This document shows, piece by piece, positions 43,641-52,749 of a stretch of 64,000 bases of DNA (position 1 is the first letter of the stretch; every line of letters begins with the position of its first letter). This stretch comes from an uncultured Pelagibacteraceae bacterium (GTDB taxonomy: Bacteria; Pseudomonadota; Alphaproteobacteria; Pelagibacterales; Pelagibacteraceae). The notes under the pieces were generated by a model, which saw only the letters and a program-made list of their open reading frames with translations, made no database searches and was not told the origin of the DNA. Position numbers and translations under genes: made by a program. Location of the stretch: NCBI GenBank assembly GCA_902603905.1, contig CACKWM010000004.1, positions 1-64,000 on the forward strand. Reading direction: 5' to 3'.

Positions 43641-44267
43641 TTAAACTTTTTCTAAATAATTTTTAAGAACTTTGCTTCTAATGTCAATTCTGAAAGTGTC
43701 AAATTGATTAATATCTTTTATAGGTGAATCAATTTGATTCGTTGCTTTATCCATATTGTAACATGATAAAATTATTTTTCCTTTATCCTTAAAATCAAAT
43801 GAAATACTAGTTGCTGTGCTTTTTCCTGATTGGCTTGCCTCTTGAAAAACTTTTCTTGGATTATAAGCAACCTTGTATAATTTTTTTTTACTTCGCTTAG
43901 TATTTTTAAACAATCCTGATATATCTAATGCTGCAGAATCTAGTTCCTCATTACATTTAACGTCATCATATTTTTTTTTTACTACTATTCCAACTAACCC
44001 TTCAATTATAAAATTGTCATCATCACTTTTATAACTAATTTTAATCCAGTCATAAGTATCTTTTCCCGATACAAGTGAAGTTGCGTACTCTTTATGACTA
44101 TAATTAAACCAGTCTAGCTCGCCATTCTCTAGTTCAGATTCATTAAAATAATCCAAAGCACTATCTCCAATACTTATGCTTTCAATCTTAAAATCTCTAA
44201 TATTATCTGTATGAGCGCTTGTACTTAAAAATAAACTCAGAAACACAATCCCTAAAATTTTTTTCAT
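43641..44267 (-). CDS. Exported protein of unknown function
   Basis: 208 aa. Signal peptide KKILGIVFLSLFLSTSAHT, then a soluble domain rich in Asp, Lys and Tyr with one pair-spaced Cys (Cys near 100 and near 177). No family recognised. Its start codon overlaps the stop of the DoeA-like gene by 1 base, so it is co-transcribed with it. Confidence 0.65.
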   Translation of the reverse strand: MKKILGIVFLSLFLSTSAHTDNIRDFKIESISIGDSALDYFNESELENGELDWFNYSHKEYATSLVSGKDTYDWIKISYKSDDDNFIIEGLVGIVVKKKYDDVKCNEELDSAALDISGLFKNTKRSKKKLYKVAYNPRKVFQEASQSGKSTATSISFDFKDKGKIILSCYNMDKATNQIDSPIKDINQFDTFRIDIRSKVLKNYLEKV

Positions 44268-45436
44268 TACCCTTTAATATGTAGCTCATCAGGGAATTTA
44301 TAAAAATTCTCAGCTCCATTATCTGATACTCTAATTGACTCACTACTTTCAACTCCCCATTCTCCAAACTGCATTACAGCGATCATATGAAAACAAACGT
44401 TTTTTTGTAAAACAGTTTTGTCTCCTTTTTGAATGTTAAGTGTATGTTCGCCCCAATCCGGAGGATAGCCAATACCTATTGAGTAACCTGTTCTAGATTT
44501 TTTTTCTATTCCATATTTATCCAAAACTTTCCAAAATGCTTGAGCTACATCATCCGCAGTATTTCCAGGTTTTGTTACATCAATACCAGCTTGTAGTGCT
44601 TCTCTTGTTCTTTTCATTGTATCTATTTTTTTTTGATCAGGTTTTCCTAGCAATACTGTTCTTGCCATTGGACAGTGATATTTTTTATATACTCCAGATA
44701 TTTCAATTATTGATGCCTCTCCTTCTACAAACTTATCGTCTGTCCAAGATAAATGTGAAGCTGACGTTCCTTTTCCAGTTGGTATTAATGGTACAATTGA
44801 CGAATAATCTCCACCATGTTCTTTTGTTCCACTTATCAAAGTTGAATATATTTTTGCAACTGCATCGCATTGTCTTACTCCAGGATTAATTGATTCAAAT
44901 GCTGTATTCATTCCTAGTTGAGTGATTTGAGATGCTATTTTCATAAACTTTATTTCTTCATCTGATTTAACCAATCTCACCCAGTTAACTAATCTCTCAC
45001 AATCTTTAATTTTAGAATTAGGTAAACCATTTTTTAATTTTTCATGAGAATAAGCAGTGAAATAATGACTATCCATCTCAACACCAATACTTAAGTTATC
45101 CCACTTTCTCTCTTTTATAATTTCTATCAATCTATCGTAAGGATGTATTGGCCAAACATGGATGTATTTTTCATCGTAAACAATAATATTTTCATCTTTT
45201 AGATAAGTTTTTATGTAAGCCCCTCCTGCATCTTGTGCTCTTACAAAGCACAAAGGCTCTTCCAAATTAACATGAACTATTACACACTGAGCATAGTAAA
45301 ATGACCATGCATCATAACCTGTAAGATAATTCATGTTATTTGTGTCTTGCGAAATTAATAGCTCAATACCTTTCTCTTGCATTGATTTTTGGACTTTTTT
45401 AAGTCTTTCTTTGTATTCTTCTTTTGAAAATAACAT
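44267..45436 (-). CDS. doeA: M24-family hydrolase, ectoine hydrolase (DoeA)-like
   Basis: 389 aa with the creatinase/aminopeptidase P two-domain fold. NNMNYLTGYDAWSFYYAQ near 33-50 resembles DoeA/EutD. The usual metal-binding Asp pair is replaced (EISGVYKKYHCPMART at 245-260), so it is probably metal-free like creatinase. His residues of GGDYSS...SASHLSW and GEHTLNIQ and the Glu of ESSESIRV remain. Ectoine hydrolases open the ectoine ring. The EutA-like gene 2 nt upstream supports that, but eutBCDE/doeB partners are not here. Other cyclic or creatine-like amidines are possible. Confidence 0.7.
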   Translation of the reverse strand: MLFSKEEYKERLKKVQKSMQEKGIELLISQDTNNMNYLTGYDAWSFYYAQCVIVHVNLEEPLCFVRAQDAGGAYIKTYLKDENIIVYDEKYIHVWPIHPYDRLIEIIKERKWDNLSIGVEMDSHYFTAYSHEKLKNGLPNSKIKDCERLVNWVRLVKSDEEIKFMKIASQITQLGMNTAFESINPGVRQCDAVAKIYSTLISGTKEHGGDYSSIVPLIPTGKGTSASHLSWTDDKFVEGEASIIEISGVYKKYHCPMARTVLLGKPDQKKIDTMKRTREALQAGIDVTKPGNTADDVAQAFWKVLDKYGIEKKSRTGYSIGIGYPPDWGEHTLNIQKGDKTVLQKNVCFHMIAVMQFGEWGVESSESIRVSDNGAENFYKFPDELHIKG

Positions 45437-45438
45437 GA

Positions 45439-46185
45439 TTAATTACTCAAAAACAATTTTCCAAAACCATTAACTGGCTCAGTTTTTTTTATATTTTGTA
45501 AAGTGTCCCAAATTAAAACCTGGTTACTAGATAAAACTATTTTGTTTAATTTTTTTTCTAATTTATCAACAATATTTAAAGCTGGCAAATTTGTACAAGA
45601 AAGAAAAACTGCTTCCGCCTCTCCTAAATCCATTTTTGTAATAACTTCAAACAAATAGTCAGGATCAACTTTTGCAATATCATTATCATATAAAATATCA
45701 AAATATGAATTTGATGTAACAATAAAATTTTCTTTTTTAAAATAGTCCACTACATCATTATTTAATTTTTCTGAATAAGGTGTAAAAATAGATACTTTTT
45801 TAACATTCATTTTTCTAAGCGCGTTAACAGCGGCTGAACTTGGTGTTACAACTCTTGCTTCTGGTTTTGCTAAATTAATTTTATTTTTAATTGAATCATA
45901 TCCCGAAGCTATTGTTCCTGAGGTACAACCATATACAACACAATCTAATTTTTCGTCAGGAAGTATATCTTTAGAAACTTCTGTTACATTTTCACCCATC
46001 TTAATTAGATTTTCTTTAGTTAATGGATAATAACTTCGAATACGATTTACAAATAGATCAATGTTCATGTTTTCAATAATTTTTTTAAAATCTTTTTCAA
46101 TCATAAAATCAGTTGATAATGCTATTAAACCTACTTTAGAATTAATTCCTGAGTTGAATTTTGGAGCTATCTTTATTGAATTCAT
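45439..46185 (-). CDS. eutA: Asp/Glu racemase-superfamily protein, EutA/maleate isomerase-like
   Basis: 248 aa. The two catalytic Cys lie in VVYGCTSGTIASG (Cys87) and VFLSCTNLPAL (Cys198), the hallmark of the racemase/arylmalonate decarboxylase/maleate isomerase family. EutA genes accompany ectoine degradation, and this one precedes a DoeA-like gene. Exact reaction unknown. Confidence 0.72.
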   Translation of the reverse strand: MNSIKIAPKFNSGINSKVGLIALSTDFMIEKDFKKIIENMNIDLFVNRIRSYYPLTKENLIKMGENVTEVSKDILPDEKLDCVVYGCTSGTIASGYDSIKNKINLAKPEARVVTPSSAAVNALRKMNVKKVSIFTPYSEKLNNDVVDYFKKENFIVTSNSYFDILYDNDIAKVDPDYLFEVITKMDLGEAEAVFLSCTNLPALNIVDKLEKKLNKIVLSSNQVLIWDTLQNIKKTEPVNGFGKLFLSN

Positions 46186-46270
46186 TTAATATCTTACAAT
46201 ATAGAATAAAAAATGAATATATAATTTAATATTAATTATTCAAATTAGATATTCTTATAGAAAGGATATA

Positions 46271-47212
46271 ATGAAAATAGGATTTATTGGATTGGGAAAT
46301 GTAGGTGGAAAGCTCGCTGGAAGTTTATTAAGAAATAAATTTGATTTGACTGTGAGAGACCTAGAAACAAAACTAACAAACGATTTTAAAAATCATGGAG
46401 CTAAGGTTTCAAACAGTGCAAAAGAGCTAGCTGAACAAACAGATTTGATTATTACTTGTCTTCCTTCTCCTGAAATATGTGCAGAAGTTATGGAATCCCC
46501 AGAAGGAGTTATTAATGGACTTTCAAAAAATAAAATATGGTTGGAAATGAGCACAACAGACGAATCTGAAGTTAAAAGATTGGGTAAATTAGTTATGGAC
46601 AAAAAAGCTATCCCTTTGGATGGCCCAGTTAGTGGTGGATGTCATAGAGCCGCAACAGGTAACATTGCTATTTTTGTTGGAGGAGAAAGAAATAGTTTTG
46701 AAAAAATTTTACCAGTTTTAACTACTATGGGTAGAAAAATTTTACACACTGGGGAACTTGGAACCGCGTCTATCTTAAAAGTAATTACTAATTATTTAGC
46801 TTCTGTTCATTTAGCTGCACTTGGTGAAGCATGGACTGTTGCAAAAAAATCAAAATTAAATCTTAATAAAACTTACAAAGGAATAGCAGTTTCGTCTGGA
46901 AATTCTTTTGTTCATGAAACGGAAAGTCAAGTAATACTAAATGGGTCCTATAATATAAATTTTACAATGGATTTAGTTAAAAAAGACATGAATCTTTTTA
47001 ATGAACTTTCTAAAAAACTAAACACACCATTAGAAATATCACCTTTTGTATTAGATATATTTAAAGATGCTCAAAAAAAATATGGCCCTAGAGCTTGGTC
47101 TTCAATGGTGGTAAAAAGACTTGAGGATAAATTTGGTTTGGATTTTAGATCTAATGGTTTTCCAGATCAATTGATAGATAATGAAAAAGAAGTAAAAGGA
47201 TATGAAATTTAA
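46271..47212 (+). CDS. 3-hydroxyisobutyrate dehydrogenase-family oxidoreductase
   Basis: 313 aa beta-hydroxyacid dehydrogenase. NAD(P) motif IGFIGLGNVGGKLAG at the N-terminus, substrate motif DGPVSGGCHRAATG near 117-130, and catalytic Lys in LKVITNYLAS. Substrates in this family include 3-hydroxyisobutyrate, tartronate semialdehyde and others. The aldehyde dehydrogenase 21 nt downstream suggests a two-step alcohol to acid oxidation. Confidence 0.82.
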   Translation: MKIGFIGLGNVGGKLAGSLLRNKFDLTVRDLETKLTNDFKNHGAKVSNSAKELAEQTDLIITCLPSPEICAEVMESPEGVINGLSKNKIWLEMSTTDESEVKRLGKLVMDKKAIPLDGPVSGGCHRAATGNIAIFVGGERNSFEKILPVLTTMGRKILHTGELGTASILKVITNYLASVHLAALGEAWTVAKKSKLNLNKTYKGIAVSSGNSFVHETESQVILNGSYNINFTMDLVKKDMNLFNELSKKLNTPLEISPFVLDIFKDAQKKYGPRAWSSMVVKRLEDKFGLDFRSNGFPDQLIDNEKEVKGYEI

Positions 47213-47233
47213 TTAATGTGCTAATAATAAATT

Positions 47234-48664
47234 ATGCTTGATAAAAAAAATTTTTATATAAATGGAAAATGGGTTAAACCTTTAAAATCAAAAGATTTTG
47301 AAGTTATAAACCCATCAAACGAAGAGCCTTTTGCTGTTATTTCACTAGGATCAAAAGATGATACTGATGCGGCCGTTAATGCAGCAAAAAAAGCTTTTTT
47401 AAAATGGAAAGAAACTTCTAAGGAAGAAAGAATAAAATTATTAGAAAAACTTCTAAGTATTTATAAAAAAAGATTTAATGAAATGGCAGAAGCTATTTCA
47501 ATGGAAATGGGAGCGCCAATGGACTGGGCAACTGATGTTCAAACTGCTTCTGGGCAAGCTCATTTAGAAGATTTTATTTCAAGATTAAAAAATTTTAACT
47601 TTGAAAAGCAATTCGATACAAAATCTAACAATCATATATGTTATGAACCTATTGGAGTATGTGCTCTAATCACTCCATGGAATTGGCCAATCAATCAAAT
47701 AGCGTTAAAAGTAATTCCTGCTTTTGCAACAGGTTGTACAATGATACTCAAGCCTTCAGAAATTGCACCAGTGTCAGCAATGATTTTTGCTGAAATGGTT
47801 GATCAAGCTGGTTTTCCTCCTGGTGTATTTAATTTAGTAAATGGTGATGGTGCAGGAGTTGGAACGCATTTATCTGGTCACAATGGAATCGATATGGTTT
47901 CTTTTACTGGCTCGACAAGAGCTGGAAAACTAATTTCTAAAAACGCAGCAGATACAATTAAAAGAGTTTGTTTAGAGCTAGGTGGTAAAGGAGGAAATAT
48001 AGTTTTTGCTGATTCTTATCCAAATGCAGTTAGAGATGGAATTAAAAATGTTATGAGTAATTCTGGGCAATCGTGTGATGCTCCAACAAGAATGCTTGTT
48101 GAAAAATCAATTTATGAAAAAGCTATTAAGGAAGCAACAGATGAAGCTAATAAAATTAAGGTAGATATAGCTTCTAAAAAAGGAAATCATATAGGGCCTG
48201 TAGTTTCAAAAGTACAATACGATAAAATAATCAACTTAATAAAAGACGGCATTAATGAAGGAGCAACGCTTGCGGCCGGAGGTCCTGACTTACCAAATAA
48301 TTTAAATAAAGGTTATTTCATTAAACCAACAATATTCACAAATGTTACAAATGAGATGCAAATAGCAAAAAAAGAAATTTTTGGACCTGTTCTTTCTATA
48401 ATTCCATTTGAAACAGAGGAAGAGGCAGTCGCTATTACAAATGATACTGAGTATGGTCTTGGAAACTATTTACAAACTGAAGATAAAGAGAAAGCAAAAA
48501 GAGTTGCAAAAAAATTAAGATCTGGATGTGTTTATATCAATGGCAATGGCGCTGATCCCGGAACACCTTTTGGTGGATATAGACAATCTGGTAATGGTCG
48601 TGAAGGTGGCAATTGGGGATTAGAGGAGTACCTAGAAGTAAAAACAATTACTGGGTGGAAATAA
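47234..48664 (+). CDS. NAD(P)-dependent aldehyde dehydrogenase (copy 2)
   Basis: 476 aa with NSGQSCDAPTR (catalytic Cys), LELGGKGGNI (Glu), SFTGSTRAG and TPWNWPINQ. It is a close paralogue of the copy at 32628 on the other strand and shares the same opening. It follows the beta-hydroxyacid dehydrogenase and may act on its aldehyde product. Ectoine (DoeC-like) or betaine-aldehyde-type substrates are alternatives given the neighbourhood. Confidence 0.88.
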   Translation: MLDKKNFYINGKWVKPLKSKDFEVINPSNEEPFAVISLGSKDDTDAAVNAAKKAFLKWKETSKEERIKLLEKLLSIYKKRFNEMAEAISMEMGAPMDWATDVQTASGQAHLEDFISRLKNFNFEKQFDTKSNNHICYEPIGVCALITPWNWPINQIALKVIPAFATGCTMILKPSEIAPVSAMIFAEMVDQAGFPPGVFNLVNGDGAGVGTHLSGHNGIDMVSFTGSTRAGKLISKNAADTIKRVCLELGGKGGNIVFADSYPNAVRDGIKNVMSNSGQSCDAPTRMLVEKSIYEKAIKEATDEANKIKVDIASKKGNHIGPVVSKVQYDKIINLIKDGINEGATLAAGGPDLPNNLNKGYFIKPTIFTNVTNEMQIAKKEIFGPVLSIIPFETEEEAVAITNDTEYGLGNYLQTEDKEKAKRVAKKLRSGCVYINGNGADPGTPFGGYRQSGNGREGGNWGLEEYLEVKTITGWK

Positions 48665-48673
48665 TAGTATTCA

Positions 48674-49321
48674 GTGACTTCTTTAATAGTCCACAGAGGT
48701 ATTGTAAACAAACAATATGAAGAGAACCTTCTTAAATCATTTAAACAGTCATTTAAAAAAGGCTACGGAATTGAAACTGATATCCATTTTACAAAAGACA
48801 ATGAATTTATTTGCTTTCATGATTTTACCTTAAATAGAATTTTTAAAAAAAAAAGAAGTGTGAAGAATATAAAGTATTCTAAAATAAAAAAAATAAGTGC
48901 TCAAAATAAAAAACCAATCCCACTTTTAAAAGATCTGCTTAAAATTTCAAAAAATAGGTACCCTTTGTTTATTGAAATAAAACCAGTTTTCTCAAAAAAA
49001 CTTTTGCAAAAATTATTAAAAGAAACATCTAAATTTTCAAAATGTGTATTTATCTCTTTTAAACATAGAAATATTTACAATTTATTAAAAATAAAAAGCA
49101 ATATAAAAGTAGGACTGTCTTTTTCACCTCCTACAAGCGTTAAAACAATTATTAAAAAATCAAATAATAAAAAAATTGATTGTTTGATCTTGGACAAATT
49201 TTTTTTAAAAAATAAAAGTATTCAAGATTTGAAAATTAAAAAATATTATTACACAATTAAGACAAAATCAGAATTTAACAAATATAGTAAAAATAATAAT
49301 TTGATATTTGAGAATTTATAA
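48674..49321 (+). CDS. Glycerophosphodiester phosphodiesterase-family protein
   Basis: 215 aa from a GTG start at 48674. Catalytic and metal residues are seen in VHRGIVNKQYEEN (His, Arg, Glu, Asn), GIETDIHFTKDN (Glu, Asp) and CFHDFTLNRIF (His). LFIEIKP supplies the next metal Glu. It releases glycerol-3-phosphate from deacylated lipids, a phosphate and glycerol source. The C-terminal half is unusually Lys- and Asn-rich. It converges on the next gene with a 2-base gap. Confidence 0.8.
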   Translation: MTSLIVHRGIVNKQYEENLLKSFKQSFKKGYGIETDIHFTKDNEFICFHDFTLNRIFKKKRSVKNIKYSKIKKISAQNKKPIPLLKDLLKISKNRYPLFIEIKPVFSKKLLQKLLKETSKFSKCVFISFKHRNIYNLLKIKSNIKVGLSFSPPTSVKTIIKKSNNKKIDCLILDKFFLKNKSIQDLKIKKYYYTIKTKSEFNKYSKNNNLIFENL

Positions 49322-49323
49322 AA

Positions 49324-50451
49324 TTATTTTTTTAAATAATTTAATCTTCCAATAATTTCGTCTCGATCCATATAATAACCTTGAAGATGCCTGTTGCCTG
49401 AGTTCGGATCAAATTCAGTTCTTCCATGCAAAAGTCTTCTATTGTTAAATGAAAAAATATCTCCAGACTCTAATCGAAATTTAATTTGAAATTTATTATC
49501 ATGTAAAAGTTTTCCAAATCTATGATGAGCTTTATAAACTTTTTCCATAATATCAGGATGACAATCTAATGCATCCATAGTAGCAACACTAAATCTTATA
49601 TCATTATAATCCCCATCTTTGGTCAATGTGATTGCTGGAGCATGAAAGCCCCTATGTAAGTTTTGTGTGTAATCTTTATCTCTAAATTTAAGTGGCACAC
49701 TGACTAAAGTATCAAAAATTTCTTTTTCATTCTTTCTTAAATAATCTGCTACTGCAAACGCATCAACTGTTGATGAATCTCCTCCTTTTGCAGAATTATC
49801 TAAACAATGAAGAAATTGATAACCTGGAGGATTTTCAAACCAAGGTAAATCCATATGATTATTTAATGCATGCGCTGTGTAAGCAGAATTATTTGGTTTT
49901 GGAATATTTATAACCTCGAAAGGTGTTTTAAAAAAAGTTTCTCTCGTATGACTTATTCTATTTAAAACTGGAAATGCTGACTCTTTTTCAACTGGTGTAT
50001 TTTTTACAATTGCAATTCCTTTATAGTGTAAGAGTTCTAACCATTTTATTAAACCTTCATCAGAATTAATGATTTCATCATGATCTACGTGAATAGATTT
50101 TAAATTTTTTTGTAAAGAGTTATCCCATAAGTGATAAGGAGATGTGTATTTTTTTTTGTTATTTATAGTGTAGCAATTTTTTCTTAACCATTCTTTGTCA
50201 TAATAACTTGTATGATTGCCCTCGCTCCATTCTATTTCTAACTTTCCTTCATTGTTAATTTTGCATTTTTTTGGTTCTATGCTTGTTGAAACTTCAAGGA
50301 TGTTAAACATTCTATGCCGTGAATCTTTATCGTGAGCTGTTGGACAGTTATCTCTTAACCACATAAAGTTAAAATTACTTTTTTCACCATCACTCCATTC
50401 AAGATTTAACGATGAACCATTTTTTGAAACTTTAAAAATCTCTACTGTCAT
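49324..50451 (-). CDS. Gamma-butyrobetaine dioxygenase-like Fe/2-oxoglutarate oxygenase
   Basis: 375 aa. N-terminal DUF971-type domain with FMWLRDNCPTAHDKDSRHR at 29-47, which keeps only one of the zinc-binding Cys of animal enzymes. The TauD-like catalytic domain has iron ligands His199 and Asp201 (NNHMDLPW) and His342 (RLLHGRTEF), nearly the same positions as I recall for human BBOX1. The enzyme makes carnitine from gamma-butyrobetaine. A divergent quaternary-amine transporter and a BKACE gene nearby support a carnitine route. Confidence 0.82.
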   Translation of the reverse strand: MTVEIFKVSKNGSSLNLEWSDGEKSNFNFMWLRDNCPTAHDKDSRHRMFNILEVSTSIEPKKCKINNEGKLEIEWSEGNHTSYYDKEWLRKNCYTINNKKKYTSPYHLWDNSLQKNLKSIHVDHDEIINSDEGLIKWLELLHYKGIAIVKNTPVEKESAFPVLNRISHTRETFFKTPFEVINIPKPNNSAYTAHALNNHMDLPWFENPPGYQFLHCLDNSAKGGDSSTVDAFAVADYLRKNEKEIFDTLVSVPLKFRDKDYTQNLHRGFHAPAITLTKDGDYNDIRFSVATMDALDCHPDIMEKVYKAHHRFGKLLHDNKFQIKFRLESGDIFSFNNRRLLHGRTEFDPNSGNRHLQGYYMDRDEIIGRLNYLKK

Positions 50452-50576
50452 AAAACAATTGTTATTTTATTTAGTTTTGTTTTCAATTCAATTTATAATT
50501 GAATCTACGTATTGTATATTCCTTTTTCCTATATTTTATTGACCCATATCAATCTTATTAAAGGTTGTCTTTTGTG

Positions 50577-50597
50577 TCGTATCAAGTTTTAATACGA
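50577..50597. promoter_or_regulatory. Dyad in the divergent region before the quaternary-amine transporter
   Basis: TCGTAT (50577-50582), 9-base spacer, ATACGA (50592-50597), about 32 bases before the binding-protein ATG, which has a GGAGGG ribosome site. It may be an operator or a leader hairpin. The 177-base intergenic region also serves the divergent dioxygenase gene. Confidence 0.35.
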
Positions 50598-50628
50598 TCA
50601 GTTTAAACTAAATAATGGAGGGAATTTA

Positions 50629-51654
50629 ATGAAATTTCTTAAAAACTTAATACTTTCATTTGTATTTGCAGGAGCAATGTCGCTTACAACTACGAGCGCT
50701 AACGCTGCATGCAAAGTACACTTGGGAGATTTCGACTGGGATAGTGCTAACATTCATACTGCAATAGCAGGATATATCATTGAAAAAGGATATGGCTGCA
50801 AAGTAGAAGCAACAAAAGGTAGTACTACTCCGATAATGGCAGCTCTTTTCGATCAACAAATAGATATTATTACTGAGGTTTGGAGAGACAACCTTGTTCA
50901 ATTAATAGAAGACAATGTAGCTAAAGGAACTATAGTTGAGCTTGGCGTTAACACTCCTTCATCTACTCAAGGATTCTATGTAGATAAACCAACAGCTGAT
51001 AAATATGGTCTAAAACATGTTGATGACATGAAGAGCGAAAAAATTGCAAAACTATTTGCAGATCCTGAAGCTCCTGGAAAAGGAAGAATGACAAGCTGTA
51101 TTTCTGGATGGACTTGTTACACTATTAACTTAGTGAAGCACAAAGTTTATGGTCTAGATAAATACTATACTAACTTTGACCCAGGTTCGGGTGGAGCGTT
51201 AGACGCAGCAATCGCTGGTGGATTTAAAAAAGGAAAACCAGTATTTTCATACTATTGGACACCAACAGGTTTAATGGGCAAAGTAGACTTGGTTAAATTG
51301 GAAGAGCCTAAATATGACCAAGCTTGCTGGGATAAAATGACAAAAGTTGTTGAAGATATTAAAGCAAATGGTCCAGATGTATATAAACCTACGTGTGCGT
51401 GTGAATACGTTAATATGTCTTTAACAAAAGCTGCTTCAACTAAATTTGCAAGTAATGCTGCAAACAAACCAATTATAGACTTCATTAAGAAGTATTCTAT
51501 ACCGACAGCTGATGTGAACAAATCTTTAGCTTTCTATATGGATGAATCTGGTGGAGACATGGAAGCAACAGCTAAAAACTTCTTATCTAGCAATAGTATG
51601 TGGGAGAGTTGGGTACCAAGTGATGTTGCGAGTAAAGTTAAAGCTTCGCTTTAA
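50629..51654 (+). CDS. proX: Glycine betaine/choline/carnitine-type ABC transporter binding protein
   Basis: 341-aa OpuAC-family protein. Signal peptide ILSFVFAGAMSLTTTSANA ends before ACKVHLGDFDWDSANIH. The ligand family is marked by DIITEVWRDN and the Trp/Tyr-rich segments SYYWTPTGLMG. Aromatic boxes in this family bind quaternary ammonium groups. Carnitine or gamma-butyrobetaine is suggested by neighbours. Confidence 0.85.
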   Translation: MKFLKNLILSFVFAGAMSLTTTSANAACKVHLGDFDWDSANIHTAIAGYIIEKGYGCKVEATKGSTTPIMAALFDQQIDIITEVWRDNLVQLIEDNVAKGTIVELGVNTPSSTQGFYVDKPTADKYGLKHVDDMKSEKIAKLFADPEAPGKGRMTSCISGWTCYTINLVKHKVYGLDKYYTNFDPGSGGALDAAIAGGFKKGKPVFSYYWTPTGLMGKVDLVKLEEPKYDQACWDKMTKVVEDIKANGPDVYKPTCACEYVNMSLTKAASTKFASNAANKPIIDFIKKYSIPTADVNKSLAFYMDESGGDMEATAKNFLSSNSMWESWVPSDVASKVKASL

Positions 51655-51674
51655 TTTGTAACAATAAATTAACT

Positions 51675-51714
51675 ACTAAGAGCCCTTTTAAGTACAAGGG
51701 CTCTTAGTTTTTTT
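51675..51714 (+). terminator. Rho-independent terminator after the quaternary-amine binding protein
   Basis: ACTAAGAGCCCTT (51675-51687), loop TTAAGTAC, AAGGGCTCTTAGT (51696-51708), then a T-run. Perfect 13-bp stem. It lies between the binding protein and its permease, as in the amide and polyamine systems of this window. Confidence 0.9.
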
Positions 51715-51726
51715 AATCTTATAAAA

Positions 51727-52746
51727 ATGGAAAAATACAAAAAATTTATAAAACCTTTTATTTACTCATCAGTTTTTATATTTTTAATTATAATTAGCTA
51801 TCGTTCAGCCAAACCTAGATATAAACCTGATCATTTTACAGATATATTTAAAGATTTTTCTTGGCTAGGAAATTGGCCTAAGTGGCTTGATTTTCCATTA
51901 ATGCAACCTCTTAATTCTGGTTTTGATTGGTTAATTGTAAAATACGGATTGTTTTTTGAAGGAATAAATAACTTTTTATTAGGACTTTATACTACAATGA
52001 AAGATTCTATAGTTGGTTTGCCTTGGCCAATTGTTATAGCAATAGTTATTTTTATTACTTATTTTGCGAGTGGAAGAAAAACTAACACTACTGTAATGGT
52101 TGCTTTCTGTACTTTTTTTCTAGGTTTTTTAAGTCCACGATATTGGGATAAATGTATTATGACAACTTGTATCGTGGTTATTGGTATGTTGCTTTGTATA
52201 GTTGTAGGAATCCCAATTGGAATTGCAATGGCTAGAAATAAAAGAGTAAGAAATGCATTATTGCCTGTACTTGATTTAATGCAAACAATTCCAAGCTTTT
52301 GTTATTTAATTCCAGGTATTTTACTATTTGGATTGGGTGCGGTGCCAGCAATAATTGCAATTTTTGTTTACGCGGTCCCTCCCCTTATTAGATTAACTGA
52401 TCTTGGTATAAGACTAGTTGACAAAGAGGTAATTGAAGCTTCGGAAGCTTTTGGAGCTAACAAAAAACAAACACTCTGGGGTGTTCAAATCCCTCTAGCT
52501 TTACCTAATATAATGCAAGGAATAAACCAATGTACAATGATGTCATTAGCAATGGTAGTAATTGCATCAATGATTGGTACCAGAGGAATTGGAGATGAAG
52601 TATTGCTTGGATTGCAGCAGTTAAATGTAGGTATGGCAACAGAAGCTGGTATTGCAATAGTTTTACTAGCTATTATATTCGATCGAATTACACAATCCTA
52701 TGGAGAAAAAATTCAAGAAAGAACACAAGTAAAGAAAAAAATATAA
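51727..52746 (+). CDS. proW: Quaternary-amine ABC transporter permease (ProW-like)
   Basis: 339 aa, about seven membrane helices. The transport domain has GIPIGIAMARNKRVRNALLP, IPSFCYLIPGILLFGLGAVPA and the EAA loop ASEAFGANKKQTLWGVQIPLALP. The N-terminal 90 residues contain one helix and a periplasmic stretch, normal for ProW. Confidence 0.87.
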   Translation: MEKYKKFIKPFIYSSVFIFLIIISYRSAKPRYKPDHFTDIFKDFSWLGNWPKWLDFPLMQPLNSGFDWLIVKYGLFFEGINNFLLGLYTTMKDSIVGLPWPIVIAIVIFITYFASGRKTNTTVMVAFCTFFLGFLSPRYWDKCIMTTCIVVIGMLLCIVVGIPIGIAMARNKRVRNALLPVLDLMQTIPSFCYLIPGILLFGLGAVPAIIAIFVYAVPPLIRLTDLGIRLVDKEVIEASEAFGANKKQTLWGVQIPLALPNIMQGINQCTMMSLAMVVIASMIGTRGIGDEVLLGLQQLNVGMATEAGIAIVLLAIIFDRITQSYGEKIQERTQVKKKI

Positions 52747-52749
52747 ATT

